A stretch of DNA of 64,000 bases from Hyphomonadaceae bacterium. Its GTDB lineage: Bacteria; Pseudomonadota; Alphaproteobacteria; Caulobacterales; Hyphomonadaceae. The notes under the pieces were generated by a model. The model had not been told where the DNA came from and searched no databases. It saw only the letters and a list, made by a program, of their open reading frames with translations. Position 1 is the first letter of the stretch. Each line of letters opens with the position of its first letter. This document shows, piece by piece, positions 44,074 through 52,088 of this stretch. Location of the stretch: contig JAUYPV010000054.1 of assembly GCA_030697555.1 (NCBI GenBank), forward strand, positions 1 to 64,000. The letters run 5' to 3'. A program made the position numbers and the translations under genes.

Positions 44074-45024
44074 ATGGCGATGACCGATCTGCGCAGTGTG
44101 GCGATTGTCGGAGCGGGGGCGATGGGATGCTTCTTCGCCGCGCGGCTGACCGAGAGCGGGGCAGCGGTGACGCTCATCGATATCGACGCTGCGCGGCTGG
44201 CGGCCCTCGTGCGTGATGGCGTCACCGTCAGCGACGATCGCGGAGAGCGCGTCGTCAAGGTCGGCGCCGCCAAAGCAACCGAAGTTGCCGGGCCGGTTGA
44301 TCTGGTGGTGCTGTTCACCAAGTCCATGCACAGCTCGGCGGCGATCGCATCGGTGGTGCATCTCGCCTCGCCGGAGACATGGGCGCTGACGCTGCAGAAT
44401 GGCTTGGGCAATGCCGAGGTCATGGCGGAGGTGTTCGCCCCGGAGCGCATCCTCGCCGGTGTGACCAACGTGCCGGCCGATCTGCAGGGACCGACCCGGG
44501 TCGCATCGCATGGCGCGGGACAGATCACGCTGGGCGGGTTCGTTGCTTCGGCTAAGGGAGGCGCCGAGCCGGTTGCGGCGCTGCTGCGCAGGGCGGGCCT
44601 GACGGTCACCGTCGATGAGAATGTGGCGGCGGCGATATGGGACAAGGTCGCATTCAACGCCGCGCTGAACGCGCTCGCGGCGATCACTCTGTTGCCGAAT
44701 GGCGGGCTCGATTGTCCGGCGGGGCGGCGGGTGGCGGCAAGCGTTGTCGGGGAGGTGGTCGCTGTCGCCGCCGCGAAAGGCATCCGGCTGGAGCGCGGGC
44801 GGATCGAGGCGAGGATCGACTATGCGCTGGCCAGCCATCGAACCCACAAGGCGTCGATGCTGCAGGACAGGCTGGCGGGCAGGCGGACAGAGATCGAGCA
44901 GATCAACGGCGCCATCGTGTGGGAGGCCGAGGCCGTGGGGCTGCAAGCGCCGGTCAACGCGACGCTCGCGGACCTGGTGCGGATGATCGAGGCGCCGCCG
45001 GCCGGTGTTTCTATTCCACGCTGA
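44074..45024 (+). CDS. Ketopantoate reductase family protein (PanE/ApbA-like)
   Basis: 316 residues. The NADP motif VAIVGAGAMGCFFAARL is near residue 8; VVLFTKSMHSSAAI, TLQNGLGNAEVM and LAGVTNVPADLQGP follow. The catalytic lysine is in AIWDKVAFNAALNALAAIT, and KASMLQDRLAGRRTEIEQINGAIV is the C-terminal signature. It reduces a 2-oxo acid to a hydroxy acid with NADPH. Being coupled to a 2-hydroxyacid dehydrogenase outside any pantothenate context, it may act on an aromatic or branched 2-oxo acid. The last 14 nt overlap the convergent decarboxylase gene. Confidence 0.9.
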   Translation: MAMTDLRSVAIVGAGAMGCFFAARLTESGAAVTLIDIDAARLAALVRDGVTVSDDRGERVVKVGAAKATEVAGPVDLVVLFTKSMHSSAAIASVVHLASPETWALTLQNGLGNAEVMAEVFAPERILAGVTNVPADLQGPTRVASHGAGQITLGGFVASAKGGAEPVAALLRRAGLTVTVDENVAAAIWDKVAFNAALNALAAITLLPNGGLDCPAGRRVAASVVGEVVAVAAAKGIRLERGRIEARIDYALASHRTHKASMLQDRLAGRRTEIEQINGAIVWEAEAVGLQAPVNATLADLVRMIEAPPAGVSIPR

Positions 45025-46642
45025 CTTCCACGAGGCTCGGCCCTTTCATCCTGAAGGCTTCGAGCAAGGCTTCATCGAGATCGGCGGTGGAATCGGCATG
45101 GCGCGCTGCAACGCCCTGGCCGCGGGCGAGTGCGCAGAAGTCGATCTCCGGCAGGTCGGCGCCCGGCGTGCGGTCGAGGCCGAAGCGGCGGCCGAATTCG
45201 TAGAGCGCCTCGTAGCGTCCGTTCTTGACGATGATGAAGGTGACGGAGAGGCCGAGCTGGGCTGCGCTCCACAGGCCCTGGATGGCGTACATGCTCGAGC
45301 CGTCGCCGAGGAGGGCGATGACTTTGTCCTTCGGCCGCGCCAGCGCCACGCCGATGGCCGCGGGCAGGGCGTGGCCGAGGCCGCCGCTGGCGCAGGTGTA
45401 GAAGGTGTCGCGGTCGATCATTGGAAGATGATCGTGCATCGGCCCGCGCGTGCTCGGCGCTTCCTCGACGATGACGGCGCCTTTGGGGCGCAGGGTCGCG
45501 ATCTGCTGGCAGAGATAAGAGTCGGTAAGTTTCCCGCCGGTGAGCTTGCGCGGACGGACCAGAGGCTTGGGCGCGGCGCGGACGCGCGGCTGGGCGCGGG
45601 CGAGCAGGTCGCCGACGCCTGTCTTGATGCTGGTGACGATCGCGGTTCCGACAGGCGCCCAGGCGGCGATGGTGGGGTCGTCGACCAGCTGGACGAGGGT
45701 CGATCCTTCGGGTGCGCACGGGCCGAAGCCTTCGATATGGTAGGTGAAGACGGGGGCGCCGAGGACTAAGATGAAATCGTGTCCCGACAGCGCCGCGACG
45801 ACTGCTTCGCGCGCGGGCGTCAGGAAGCCGGCGAACAGCCTGTGGTCTTCGGGAAAGCTGTTGCGCGAGGAGAATGGCGCTACCCAGACCTGCGCCTGGT
45901 GTTTTTCGGCGAGGGCGATCACCTCGTCCCAGGCGTCGTCGCGGGCGACGCCAGCGCCGACGATGATGGCGGGACGCGCGGCCTTGTCGAGCGCTTTGGC
46001 CGCCGCATCGAGCATGGCTTCATCGCCGCGTATGCTGTCGCTGACGTGACGTGGCGCGACGGGCATACACACGCGCTCCCAATCGTCGATCGGAATCGAC
46101 ACGAAGGTCGGCCCGCGCGGGGGCTGCATCGCGACGTAATAGGCGCGGGCGATAGCGGCGGGCACGTCTTCGGCGCGGGCGGGTTCGCAGGCCCACTTCA
46201 CGAAAGGCTTGGGAAAATCGGTGGCCTGCTGGGCGAACAGAAAGGGCTCGAGCGGCATGATCGAGCGCGCCTGCTGGCCTGCCGTCACGACCAGCGGCGT
46301 CTGGTTGCGGTAGGCGGTGAAGAGATTGCCGAGGGCGTGGCCGACGCCGGCGGAGGAGTGGAGATTGACCAGCGCCGGCCGGCGGTTGGTCTGCGCGAAC
46401 CCATCGGCCATGCCGAGGACGATGGATTCCTGAAGCCCCAGCACATAGCGGAAATCATCCGGAAATTCCTTGAACATCGGCAACTCGGTCGAGCCGGGAT
46501 TGCCGAACACTGTAGTCATGCCGAAGCTGCGGAACAGGTCGAACACGGCTTCGCGAACGGTGAGGCGTTGCGTCGATTCGGCGACTTGTTCTTTAGCGTG
46601 CCTGGTCGGCGGGCGCGTGGATGGCGTCTTGGTTTTGGACAT
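45011..46642 (-). CDS. mdlC: Benzoylformate decarboxylase-like ThDP enzyme
   Basis: 543 residues. Aligned by motif to Pseudomonas BFD: FGNPGSTELP (Ser51 = Ser26), LGLQESIVLGMADG (Glu72 = Glu47, the ThDP glutamate), VNLHSSAGVGHALG (His95 = His70) and GAPVFTYHIEG (His = His281). All four active-site residues are kept. The ThDP-Mg motif is LLGDGSSMYAIQGLW...IVKNGRY. It decarboxylates aryl-glyoxylates to aldehydes, the second step after mandelate oxidation. A 25-residue N-terminal tail (Lys/Thr/Pro-rich) is extra. It is last in an operon with an HD protein, an oxygenase and an esterase. Confidence 0.9.
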   Translation of the reverse strand: MSKTKTPSTRPPTRHAKEQVAESTQRLTVREAVFDLFRSFGMTTVFGNPGSTELPMFKEFPDDFRYVLGLQESIVLGMADGFAQTNRRPALVNLHSSAGVGHALGNLFTAYRNQTPLVVTAGQQARSIMPLEPFLFAQQATDFPKPFVKWACEPARAEDVPAAIARAYYVAMQPPRGPTFVSIPIDDWERVCMPVAPRHVSDSIRGDEAMLDAAAKALDKAARPAIIVGAGVARDDAWDEVIALAEKHQAQVWVAPFSSRNSFPEDHRLFAGFLTPAREAVVAALSGHDFILVLGAPVFTYHIEGFGPCAPEGSTLVQLVDDPTIAAWAPVGTAIVTSIKTGVGDLLARAQPRVRAAPKPLVRPRKLTGGKLTDSYLCQQIATLRPKGAVIVEEAPSTRGPMHDHLPMIDRDTFYTCASGGLGHALPAAIGVALARPKDKVIALLGDGSSMYAIQGLWSAAQLGLSVTFIIVKNGRYEALYEFGRRFGLDRTPGADLPEIDFCALARGQGVAARHADSTADLDEALLEAFRMKGPSLVEVSVE

Positions 46643-46690
46643 TAGCTTTCTCTGGACTGCGCTGGTTGGGGTCGACCTGCAGCGCCGAGG

Positions 46691-47461
46691 TCATAGGAAG
46701 TTGTTCGGCCAGATCATGGTCCGCCACATATGCGCGACGGCCGAGCCGTCAAAACCCAGTCCTTCTTCGGGCTGCTTGAAGTGGCGGCCGATGATGTCGG
46801 TGAAGATGTTCGGATCGACCGGCTCGCTCTTCTCGAAAAAGTAGACATCGTAAAGCGTGACCAGCCGCGAGCTCATGTACCAGCGGTGCCGGCGGGCCTC
46901 TTCGGCGTCCTTGCGGATGTAGTTGGGCGGCACATAGTCGTGACCGAAGAATTTGAGGTAGCTTTCCGGGTAGGAGTAGCCATTGGCCTCGTCAGCGACA
47001 TAGCGCAGGGCCTGATGGTATTTCACCGCCCAGGCAATCTCGTCGCTGACATAGGGGGCGATCATCTGCGCGCCCCAATAGCCGTGGTCGGCGCGCACGA
47101 AGCAGCCATTGGAGATGTCGTGCAGCAGGATCGCCATCACGGTTTTCTCGTCCTGCCCCTGCTCGAGCGCGCGTTTGGCGCTGGTGAGGAGGTGGGTGAT
47201 GGTGATGCCGCCGAAGCGGAGCCGGAAGAAGTCGAGCAGGTGCGGCTTCGCTGGCATTCTCGGCAATCTGGGATTGTCGCCCATCATGAAGACGGCGTTC
47301 GGCGACATCTTCGCCAGCAGCGGCATTTCGAGGCTTTCCATTCCCGTGCCGACCGAGGCGATAGGATGGGGCATGATCATCCGCTGGCGGCCGGCCTGCG
47401 GGTAGTCGTCGCCCAGCGCTTCCTGGATCAGGTAGTCTTCGTAACGGTCGTCGTCGGTCAT
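46691..47461 (-). CDS. HD-domain metal protein (hydrolase or diiron oxygenase-like)
   Basis: 256 residues from ATG 47461, which overlaps the oxygenase stop (ATGA). Possible metal ligands follow an H...HD...H...H...D order: ITHLLTSAKRAL, AILLHDISNG, RADHGYWGAQMIAPYV, WAVKYHQALRYV and VTLYDVYFF. This order is shared by HD phosphohydrolases and by the PhnZ/inositol-oxygenase group of mixed-valent diiron oxygenases. Position beside a stilbene-type oxygenase and an aryl-oxo-acid decarboxylase makes an oxidative C-C or C-P style cleavage interesting but unproven. Residues 130-175 (ESYLKFFGHDYVPPNY) are not from the core domain. Confidence 0.7.
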   Translation of the reverse strand: MTDDDRYEDYLIQEALGDDYPQAGRQRMIMPHPIASVGTGMESLEMPLLAKMSPNAVFMMGDNPRLPRMPAKPHLLDFFRLRFGGITITHLLTSAKRALEQGQDEKTVMAILLHDISNGCFVRADHGYWGAQMIAPYVSDEIAWAVKYHQALRYVADEANGYSYPESYLKFFGHDYVPPNYIRKDAEEARRHRWYMSSRLVTLYDVYFFEKSEPVDPNIFTDIIGRHFKQPEEGLGFDGSAVAHMWRTMIWPNNFL

Positions 47462-48879
47462 AACGCTTTCGCTCGTTGTGCGCCGGAACTGGTTCGGGGC
47501 GCGAAGCAGCCATGAAACGCCATGGGCTGGTCGAAGGGAAGCTGGATCGTGGCCAGTGGGGGCGCCTCCATCGCGTTTGCGTCTAGCACGAGCAGATCGG
47601 CGCGGTTTTTCCCGAGGCGGTTGACGACACAAAGAATAAAGCCGTCGCCTTCGGCGCTGTCGGGCGAGCGCGGGACGAGGACCGGCTCCTGGGCGCTGCC
47701 ATCCGGGATGGGGTGCAGGCTGCGCACGCCGGTCTCCCAGTCGAGGCGGGCGATGCCGTCGCGGGTCTTCATGAAGCCATAGCGGTAGCGGCTCATCTGG
47801 AAGCGGTCGTCGCAGCGCGGCATCTCGCCCATGGCGCCGGGGAAGGGGCGCACTTCGGATGCAACATCGCTGTTGCTGGCGAGATCGAAGGTGACGCGGC
47901 TGACGGTGGGGATGCCTTTCATCGGATCGGTGCGTTGGCCTTTCACATCGCGGAAGAAGGGGAAAGCGTTGGTTCCGCTGATCGTGCAGTCGACATGCAC
48001 CTTCGAGCCCTCGGTGTAGGCGTTCATGACGTGGCCCATGAAAGCGCCGGGCGATCGGAACCAGCGTATGTCCTTGGTCGTGCCTGAGCGGGGCATGATC
48101 CCCCACATCGCCGGGAGGTTGGGATCAAAGGCGTAGAAGTCGCCGCCCTTGGTCAGGCGCTCCATGTCGACGGTCATCGGCATGACAGGGAAGATCACGT
48201 GCTCGCGCGTGACGGCGAAGTCGTGAGCGACGCCAGGATAGGGGGCCTGGAAGTCCTCCTGGCGGAAGAGTTTTCCGTCTTTGTCGATGACTTGCAGCAT
48301 CATGTCGCCGTCGAAGCGGCGGTGCGCGAAGAAGCTGAACGACCACCACTCTCCCGTGACCGGGTCGATCTTGGGATGGGCAGAGACGCTGGTGCTTTCG
48401 AGCGCGCCGTTGAAGTCCCAGGTGGGCAGGGTCTCGAGCGTATCGGGATCCATCTCGGTGGGGTGGCTGTCCTCGCGCAGGGCGAAGAGGCGGCCGTGGT
48501 GATAGTGGGCGTAGGTGTTGGCGGTGTTGTCGCGGTCTAGTCTCGGAGCGGCGGGGTCGTCGGTGTAGGGGTTGCGATACTTGCCGTAGAGCCGACGCCG
48601 CGCGGCGTCCTGCGCCTTGTAGCGTTCGGTTTTCACATACCGGCAGCGGAAGTCGACATGGCCATCCTCGAAGCGGAACAGTGACACCATGCCCTCGCCA
48701 TTGATGATGATGTCGCGGTCCAGCGTCGGATACTGGCTGTCGGGACCGGCGCGGTAATAGCTGCCGTTGAGCTCCCGTGGGATGGCGCCGATGACTTCGC
48801 AGTCGCGCACGTCGGCCTCGAAGCGAAGGGCGCGCTGCTGGCCGTAGAAGCTTTCGGCCGAATAGAAAGGCTCAGGCAT
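47458..48879 (-). CDS. Carotenoid oxygenase family protein, second copy with altered ring pocket
   Basis: 473 residues from ATG 48879 (a GTG at 48888 is an alternative). The four iron histidines are in VSAHPKID, GVAHDFAV, MGHVMNAY and AFHGCFA. At the three LsdA ring-binding positions it has Ile (near 58), Tyr101 (YGKYRNP) and Arg135 (FALREDS), so Phe and Lys are replaced. It is homologous to the enzyme at 37897 but well diverged. It probably cleaves a related, perhaps non-phenolic or differently substituted, alkene. It overlaps the esterase gene upstream by 8 nt and the HD gene downstream by 4 nt. Confidence 0.9.
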   Translation of the reverse strand: MPEPFYSAESFYGQQRALRFEADVRDCEVIGAIPRELNGSYYRAGPDSQYPTLDRDIIINGEGMVSLFRFEDGHVDFRCRYVKTERYKAQDAARRRLYGKYRNPYTDDPAAPRLDRDNTANTYAHYHHGRLFALREDSHPTEMDPDTLETLPTWDFNGALESTSVSAHPKIDPVTGEWWSFSFFAHRRFDGDMMLQVIDKDGKLFRQEDFQAPYPGVAHDFAVTREHVIFPVMPMTVDMERLTKGGDFYAFDPNLPAMWGIMPRSGTTKDIRWFRSPGAFMGHVMNAYTEGSKVHVDCTISGTNAFPFFRDVKGQRTDPMKGIPTVSRVTFDLASNSDVASEVRPFPGAMGEMPRCDDRFQMSRYRYGFMKTRDGIARLDWETGVRSLHPIPDGSAQEPVLVPRSPDSAEGDGFILCVVNRLGKNRADLLVLDANAMEAPPLATIQLPFDQPMAFHGCFAPRTSSGAQRAKAL

Positions 48880-49756
48880 TATCGCCACCGGATTTTCTGA
48901 TGAAGGCTGCGAGTTCGCCGCCGAGACTATCTTCGCTCGATCCGAGAGAGAGTGCGGCCGTCATGTGGTTGCCGTCGGGAAGGAAAAGCATGCGCGGCAA
49001 GGCGCGCCTGGCTCGGAACCATTCTTCGGCCAGCAGAGCCGCCTGACGCTGGAACAGAGGTGGGTCGTATTCGGCGACGGTGAAGAGGCACGGCGTCTCT
49101 GTCGCGATCAGCCCGGGCAGGGACGACTGGTCGGGGAATCGCGAGGGATCGGTTCCATAGTAGGCGTTCTCGAAGGGCCCGTGCTCGAGGCGAACGACGT
49201 CGTAGATGCCCGACAGCATGATGGCGCCGGCGATTGTTGGTCGATCGCCGTGGAAACAGGTCATCGCGACGTAGCTCGCCACATGCGCCGCTCCGGCGGA
49301 CTGGCCCACCAGGAAGATGCGACCCGGATCGCCGCCATGCTGCGTGGCGTTGGCTCTCAGCCAAGCGACGACTGCCGCCAGATCCTCCGCGCCGGCGGGC
49401 CAGGGGAAAGCCGGAGCGAGGCGGTAAGTCATCGTGACGCCGATGAATCCGCTGCGCGCCGCCCACGCGCCGACATTGTTGTAGAAGGGCGCGCTCTCAG
49501 CGCCCTTGTCTCCTCCGATGAAACCGCCGCCGTGGACATAGACCACGATGGCGCGCGCGCCGCCTTTCGTGGCCGGCTGGAAGACGTCGAGCCTGTGACG
49601 CGGATCGGGGCCGTAGGAGATATTGCGTTCGACGGTGCAGATGTCCGGGGAAGGGCGCAGGGCGAGTGGCGCAAACAATGCAATGGTCTCGGCGAACATC
49701 TCCGGTCGCATCACGCTGCCGATTTCGCGAACGCGCTTGCGGATCTGGTCATCCAC
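48872..49756 (-). CDS. Alpha/beta hydrolase_3 esterase (HSL family)
   Basis: 294 residues. YVHGGGFIGGDKGAES is the oxyanion-hole HGGG motif, LVGQSAGAAHVASY the nucleophile elbow, and FLPDGNHMTAALSLG contains the catalytic His; the Asp is probably in EYDPPLFQ. Members hydrolyse small acyl or aryl esters in the cytoplasm. It is the first gene of a four-gene minus-strand operon (esterase, oxygenase, HD protein, decarboxylase). It could free a phenolic or carboxyl group before double-bond cleavage (inference). A CTTGACC inverted repeat lies just upstream. Confidence 0.88.
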   Translation of the reverse strand: MDDQIRKRVREIGSVMRPEMFAETIALFAPLALRPSPDICTVERNISYGPDPRHRLDVFQPATKGGARAIVVYVHGGGFIGGDKGAESAPFYNNVGAWAARSGFIGVTMTYRLAPAFPWPAGAEDLAAVVAWLRANATQHGGDPGRIFLVGQSAGAAHVASYVAMTCFHGDRPTIAGAIMLSGIYDVVRLEHGPFENAYYGTDPSRFPDQSSLPGLIATETPCLFTVAEYDPPLFQRQAALLAEEWFRARRALPRMLFLPDGNHMTAALSLGSSEDSLGGELAAFIRKSGGDNA

Positions 49757-49791
49757 GAGACTGGTCTCCGGCAGGCGCCGCCGCGCAGGCT

Positions 49792-49818
49792 CTTGACCCG
49801 ATGCTGACGGCGGTCAAG
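49792..49818. promoter_or_regulatory. Inverted repeat, candidate operator
   Basis: CTTGACC at 49792-49798 and its exact reverse complement GGTCAAG at 49812-49818, with a 13-nt centre. It lies 35 nt upstream of the esterase operon and 41 nt upstream of the SnoaL gene, in the divergent gap. Spacing between arm centres is about two helix turns, as for dimeric regulators. Confidence 0.45.
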
Positions 49819-49859
49819 CTCAGGCGAGCGATGCACATATCATCAGGGAAGGCATAGCG

Positions 49860-50408
49860 ATGGCGAATGACGGGTTGGCCTGGCCCAGTGGCGTTCCCGC
49901 GACGATGCCGGCGCAGGATCGGGTGGACATCGAGGAGACCTACGCCCGCTATGCCTGGGGCATCGATCTTGCCGATTCCGAAATGGCGCTCAGCGCGTTC
50001 GCCGAGGACGGGGAGTTCGATCATCTCTGGCAGGGTCGGGTCAAAGGCCACGCGGCGATCCTGAAAAGCCTCGAAGAGCTTTGGTATGACCGCCAGCACT
50101 GGTGGCTTGGGCGGCAGCACCTGTTCAACCATTTCATCATGACGCCCACCGAAGAGGGCGCACGGGTGCGGTGCTTCTTTCAGATCGTGCAGTACAATGT
50201 CGACTACGGCACGAATTTCCTGTTCGGCATCGGCACGCGCGACGATCAACTGGTGCAGCGCGACGGCCGCTGGCTCTTCCGCACGCTCTACGTCAACGCC
50301 TGGCGCGCCATGGGCGACGTGCCGTGGAAGGGGAAGGTGACGATGAAGAGCCGGCCCATGCCTCCGCCCAGCCATCCGGACAAGGCGCAGGACGGGATGA
50401 AGCGGTAG
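49860..50408 (+). CDS. SnoaL_4-type NTF2-like protein, cytoplasmic
   Basis: 182 residues, no signal peptide. DRVDIEETYARYAWGIDLADSE is the first helix with the Y-A-x-G-x-D style of PF13577, followed by ALSAFAEDGEFDHLWQGRVKG, LFNHFIMTPTEEGARVRCFF and DDQLVQRDGRWLFRTLYVN. AGGGAAGG lies about 8 nt before the ATG. It is divergent from the esterase-oxygenase operon, so it is the best local candidate for an NTF2-type lyase feeding the oxygenase (context plus analogy to LdpA-like enzymes). No catalytic residue has been checked. Confidence 0.8.
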   Translation: MANDGLAWPSGVPATMPAQDRVDIEETYARYAWGIDLADSEMALSAFAEDGEFDHLWQGRVKGHAAILKSLEELWYDRQHWWLGRQHLFNHFIMTPTEEGARVRCFFQIVQYNVDYGTNFLFGIGTRDDQLVQRDGRWLFRTLYVNAWRAMGDVPWKGKVTMKSRPMPPPSHPDKAQDGMKR

Positions 50409-50428
50409 GGATCGCTGCAGCGGGCCGG

Positions 50429-51196
50429 CTACTTGTCTCCCAGGATGTACTGGGTCTTGCCGTCCTCGCCGATCGGATTGCGGTCGTTCTCTGCGCAGAT
50501 GAATTCGATTTGCTCCCATTCCCGGTGCCGGACGAAGGCGTAGGTTTGCTGCCACGGCCGCTCCAGCGCCTTAGGGTCGGTGAAGGTGAACTCGAGGCTC
50601 AGCTTGTCAGGATTTGCGGGATCCAGGCGGTAGCGTTCGACGACGCGAAGCTGGTCGCTGTGGCTGACCCCCACGCGTCCGAGCTGGGTGTCCTCGCGAA
50701 TGCCGGCAGTCTCCACCACCAGCGTGTCGCCTTCCCAATGGCCGATCGAGTGGCCGTTGAACGCGGGGTCCGGATCCTCGGGAAGCGGGCGGCCGTCGGT
50801 GAATACCCGGCGCACCTGCATATAGGCTTCCTGGATGATGGTGACGCGCCCGGGCGTGAACAGGAACTCGATGTTGTATGGCTGCAGCATGATGCGCGGC
50901 ATGCCCGGCGGCTGGCAATTCGAAGGCCGGCCATTGCCGGCGTCCCGTCCAGCGGCGGATGCGGCGCGGAAAGCATCGTAGCGGGTCTTGTATTCCGGCG
51001 TGAGCGGCGGGTCGCCGCCGCCGGAAGCGGCCGGGCTGAACGCCGGCGCCCAGACGCCGCCCCAGTCGGGCAGGGCGTTGAGCTTGGTGTACGGGGCGGT
51101 CGCCGTCGCCGGCTTCACCTGTTGAGCATCGGCAAGGGCGCAGGCCGTTGCGGATCCAAGCGCGATCATCAGGGCTCGTAGAATCGGCGCGGCCAT
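50429..51196 (-). CDS. Secreted protein with SIGHWEGDTLVVET motif, copy A
   Basis: 255 residues from ATG 51196; type I signal peptide (ALADA). The first part holds NCQPPGMPRIM, then YMQVRRVFTDGRPLPEDP, FNGHSIGHWEGDTLVVET and later SDQLRVVERYRL. These blocks recur in many uncharacterised secreted proteins encoded beside DUF6152 genes. A relative with the same block order lies three genes upstream (52085). It is the last gene of the four-gene operon. The function is unknown; the beta-rich repeats suggest a lipocalin-like or binding fold rather than an enzyme, but this is a guess. Confidence 0.78.
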   Translation of the reverse strand: MAAPILRALMIALGSATACALADAQQVKPATATAPYTKLNALPDWGGVWAPAFSPAASGGGDPPLTPEYKTRYDAFRAASAAGRDAGNGRPSNCQPPGMPRIMLQPYNIEFLFTPGRVTIIQEAYMQVRRVFTDGRPLPEDPDPAFNGHSIGHWEGDTLVVETAGIREDTQLGRVGVSHSDQLRVVERYRLDPANPDKLSLEFTFTDPKALERPWQQTYAFVRHREWEQIEFICAENDRNPIGEDGKTQYILGDK

Positions 51197-51225
51197 GCTC
51201 CTCACCCTTCCTTCCGCCGGATCGG

Positions 51226-51636
51226 TTAAGTTTTCTTAGGCTCGCGTCCGAGGTAGCTTCCGTCCGGCAGTTTCACGCCGAGAAACGATCCGCCCGGTTT
51301 ACCGTCGCGCAGCGGAGCGACAAGCAATTCGACCTTATCGCCTACGCGGAGCGTCGAGCGTTTCCAGCCGTCGTCCGTGAGGAGACTCGGGCTCGTCATC
51401 TCCACGCCCCAGGTGACGGGTTTCCCGGCGCTGTCGGGTACGTCGATCTCGATCCAGGCGTGCGGATTGGACCACCTGAAAGTCTTGATCACGCCGACGA
51501 GGCGCACTTCCCTGGTCGAATCGAACATGGCCCCGCTGTGATGGGCGAGCGCGGGGCCGGGCGTCAGGAGCAAGATGGCGGATACGAGAGCGAGCAACGC
51601 GGCCCTCACGGATCCTTTTTCCAACACGTGTCTCAT
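51226..51636 (-). CDS. DUF6152 family secreted protein, copy 1
   Basis: 136 residues; signal peptide ending GPALA, so the mature chain would begin His-His-Ser. HHSGAMFDSTREVRLVGVI and FRWSNPHAWIEIDVPD are the defining blocks of the family; WKRSTLRVGDKVELLVAPLRDGK completes a small beta barrel. A mature N-terminal His together with the NPH histidine could form a copper site similar to a histidine brace; this is a hypothesis. It lies 17 nt from copy 2 and 29 nt from the GHWEGD gene. Confidence 0.87.
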   Translation of the reverse strand: MRHVLEKGSVRAALLALVSAILLLTPGPALAHHSGAMFDSTREVRLVGVIKTFRWSNPHAWIEIDVPDSAGKPVTWGVEMTSPSLLTDDGWKRSTLRVGDKVELLVAPLRDGKPGGSFLGVKLPDGSYLGREPKKT

Positions 51637-51653
51637 GGCTGCGCGATTTCTCC

Positions 51654-52088
51654 CTATTGAGCCGCCGGCTCGCTGGATCGGAGCGAGGGATCCTTATGCA
51701 CGCGGCCGTCGGCGAGCGTCACGATCTTGAAAAGGCCGCCGAGCTTTCCGTCGCGCAGTGGATTGAGCGTGAGCGTGATCTTGTCTCCCGGCTTGAGATC
51801 GTGGCGGCTCCAGCCCTGTCGAGAGAGATTGTTGGGGCTGTTGAGCTCGATGCTCCAGCGCTCCACCTTGCCGGCGGCGTTCGGCACGTCGATTTCGATC
51901 CAGGAATGGGGATTGGTCCACTGGAATTCCACGACGACGCCTTTGATTTCGACCATTTTGGCTGTGTCGAAGGCTGCGAAGGAATGGTGGGCCGACGCCG
52001 TACCGGAGACCGGGACGGCCAGTGCAGCGAGTGCGAGCATGGCGGCCGCGACGGGGGCCATGCGCCGGCTCGGGCTGCGTGTTTTCAT
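51654..52088 (-). CDS. DUF6152 family secreted protein, copy 2
   Basis: 144 residues from ATG 52088, overlapping the upstream gene's stop (ATGA). Signal peptide ends GTASA; the mature chain would again begin His-His-Ser (HHSFAAFD). FQWTNPHSWIEIDVPNAAGK, WSIELNSPNNLSRQGW and GDKITLTLNPLRDGKLGG align closely with copy 1. An N-terminal Arg-rich start (KTRSPSRRM) precedes the signal. The two copies are adjacent and flanked by the two GHWEGD-type genes, giving a B-A-A-B layout. Confidence 0.88.
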   Translation of the reverse strand: MKTRSPSRRMAPVAAAMLALAALAVPVSGTASAHHSFAAFDTAKMVEIKGVVVEFQWTNPHSWIEIDVPNAAGKVERWSIELNSPNNLSRQGWSRHDLKPGDKITLTLNPLRDGKLGGLFKIVTLADGRVHKDPSLRSSEPAAQ

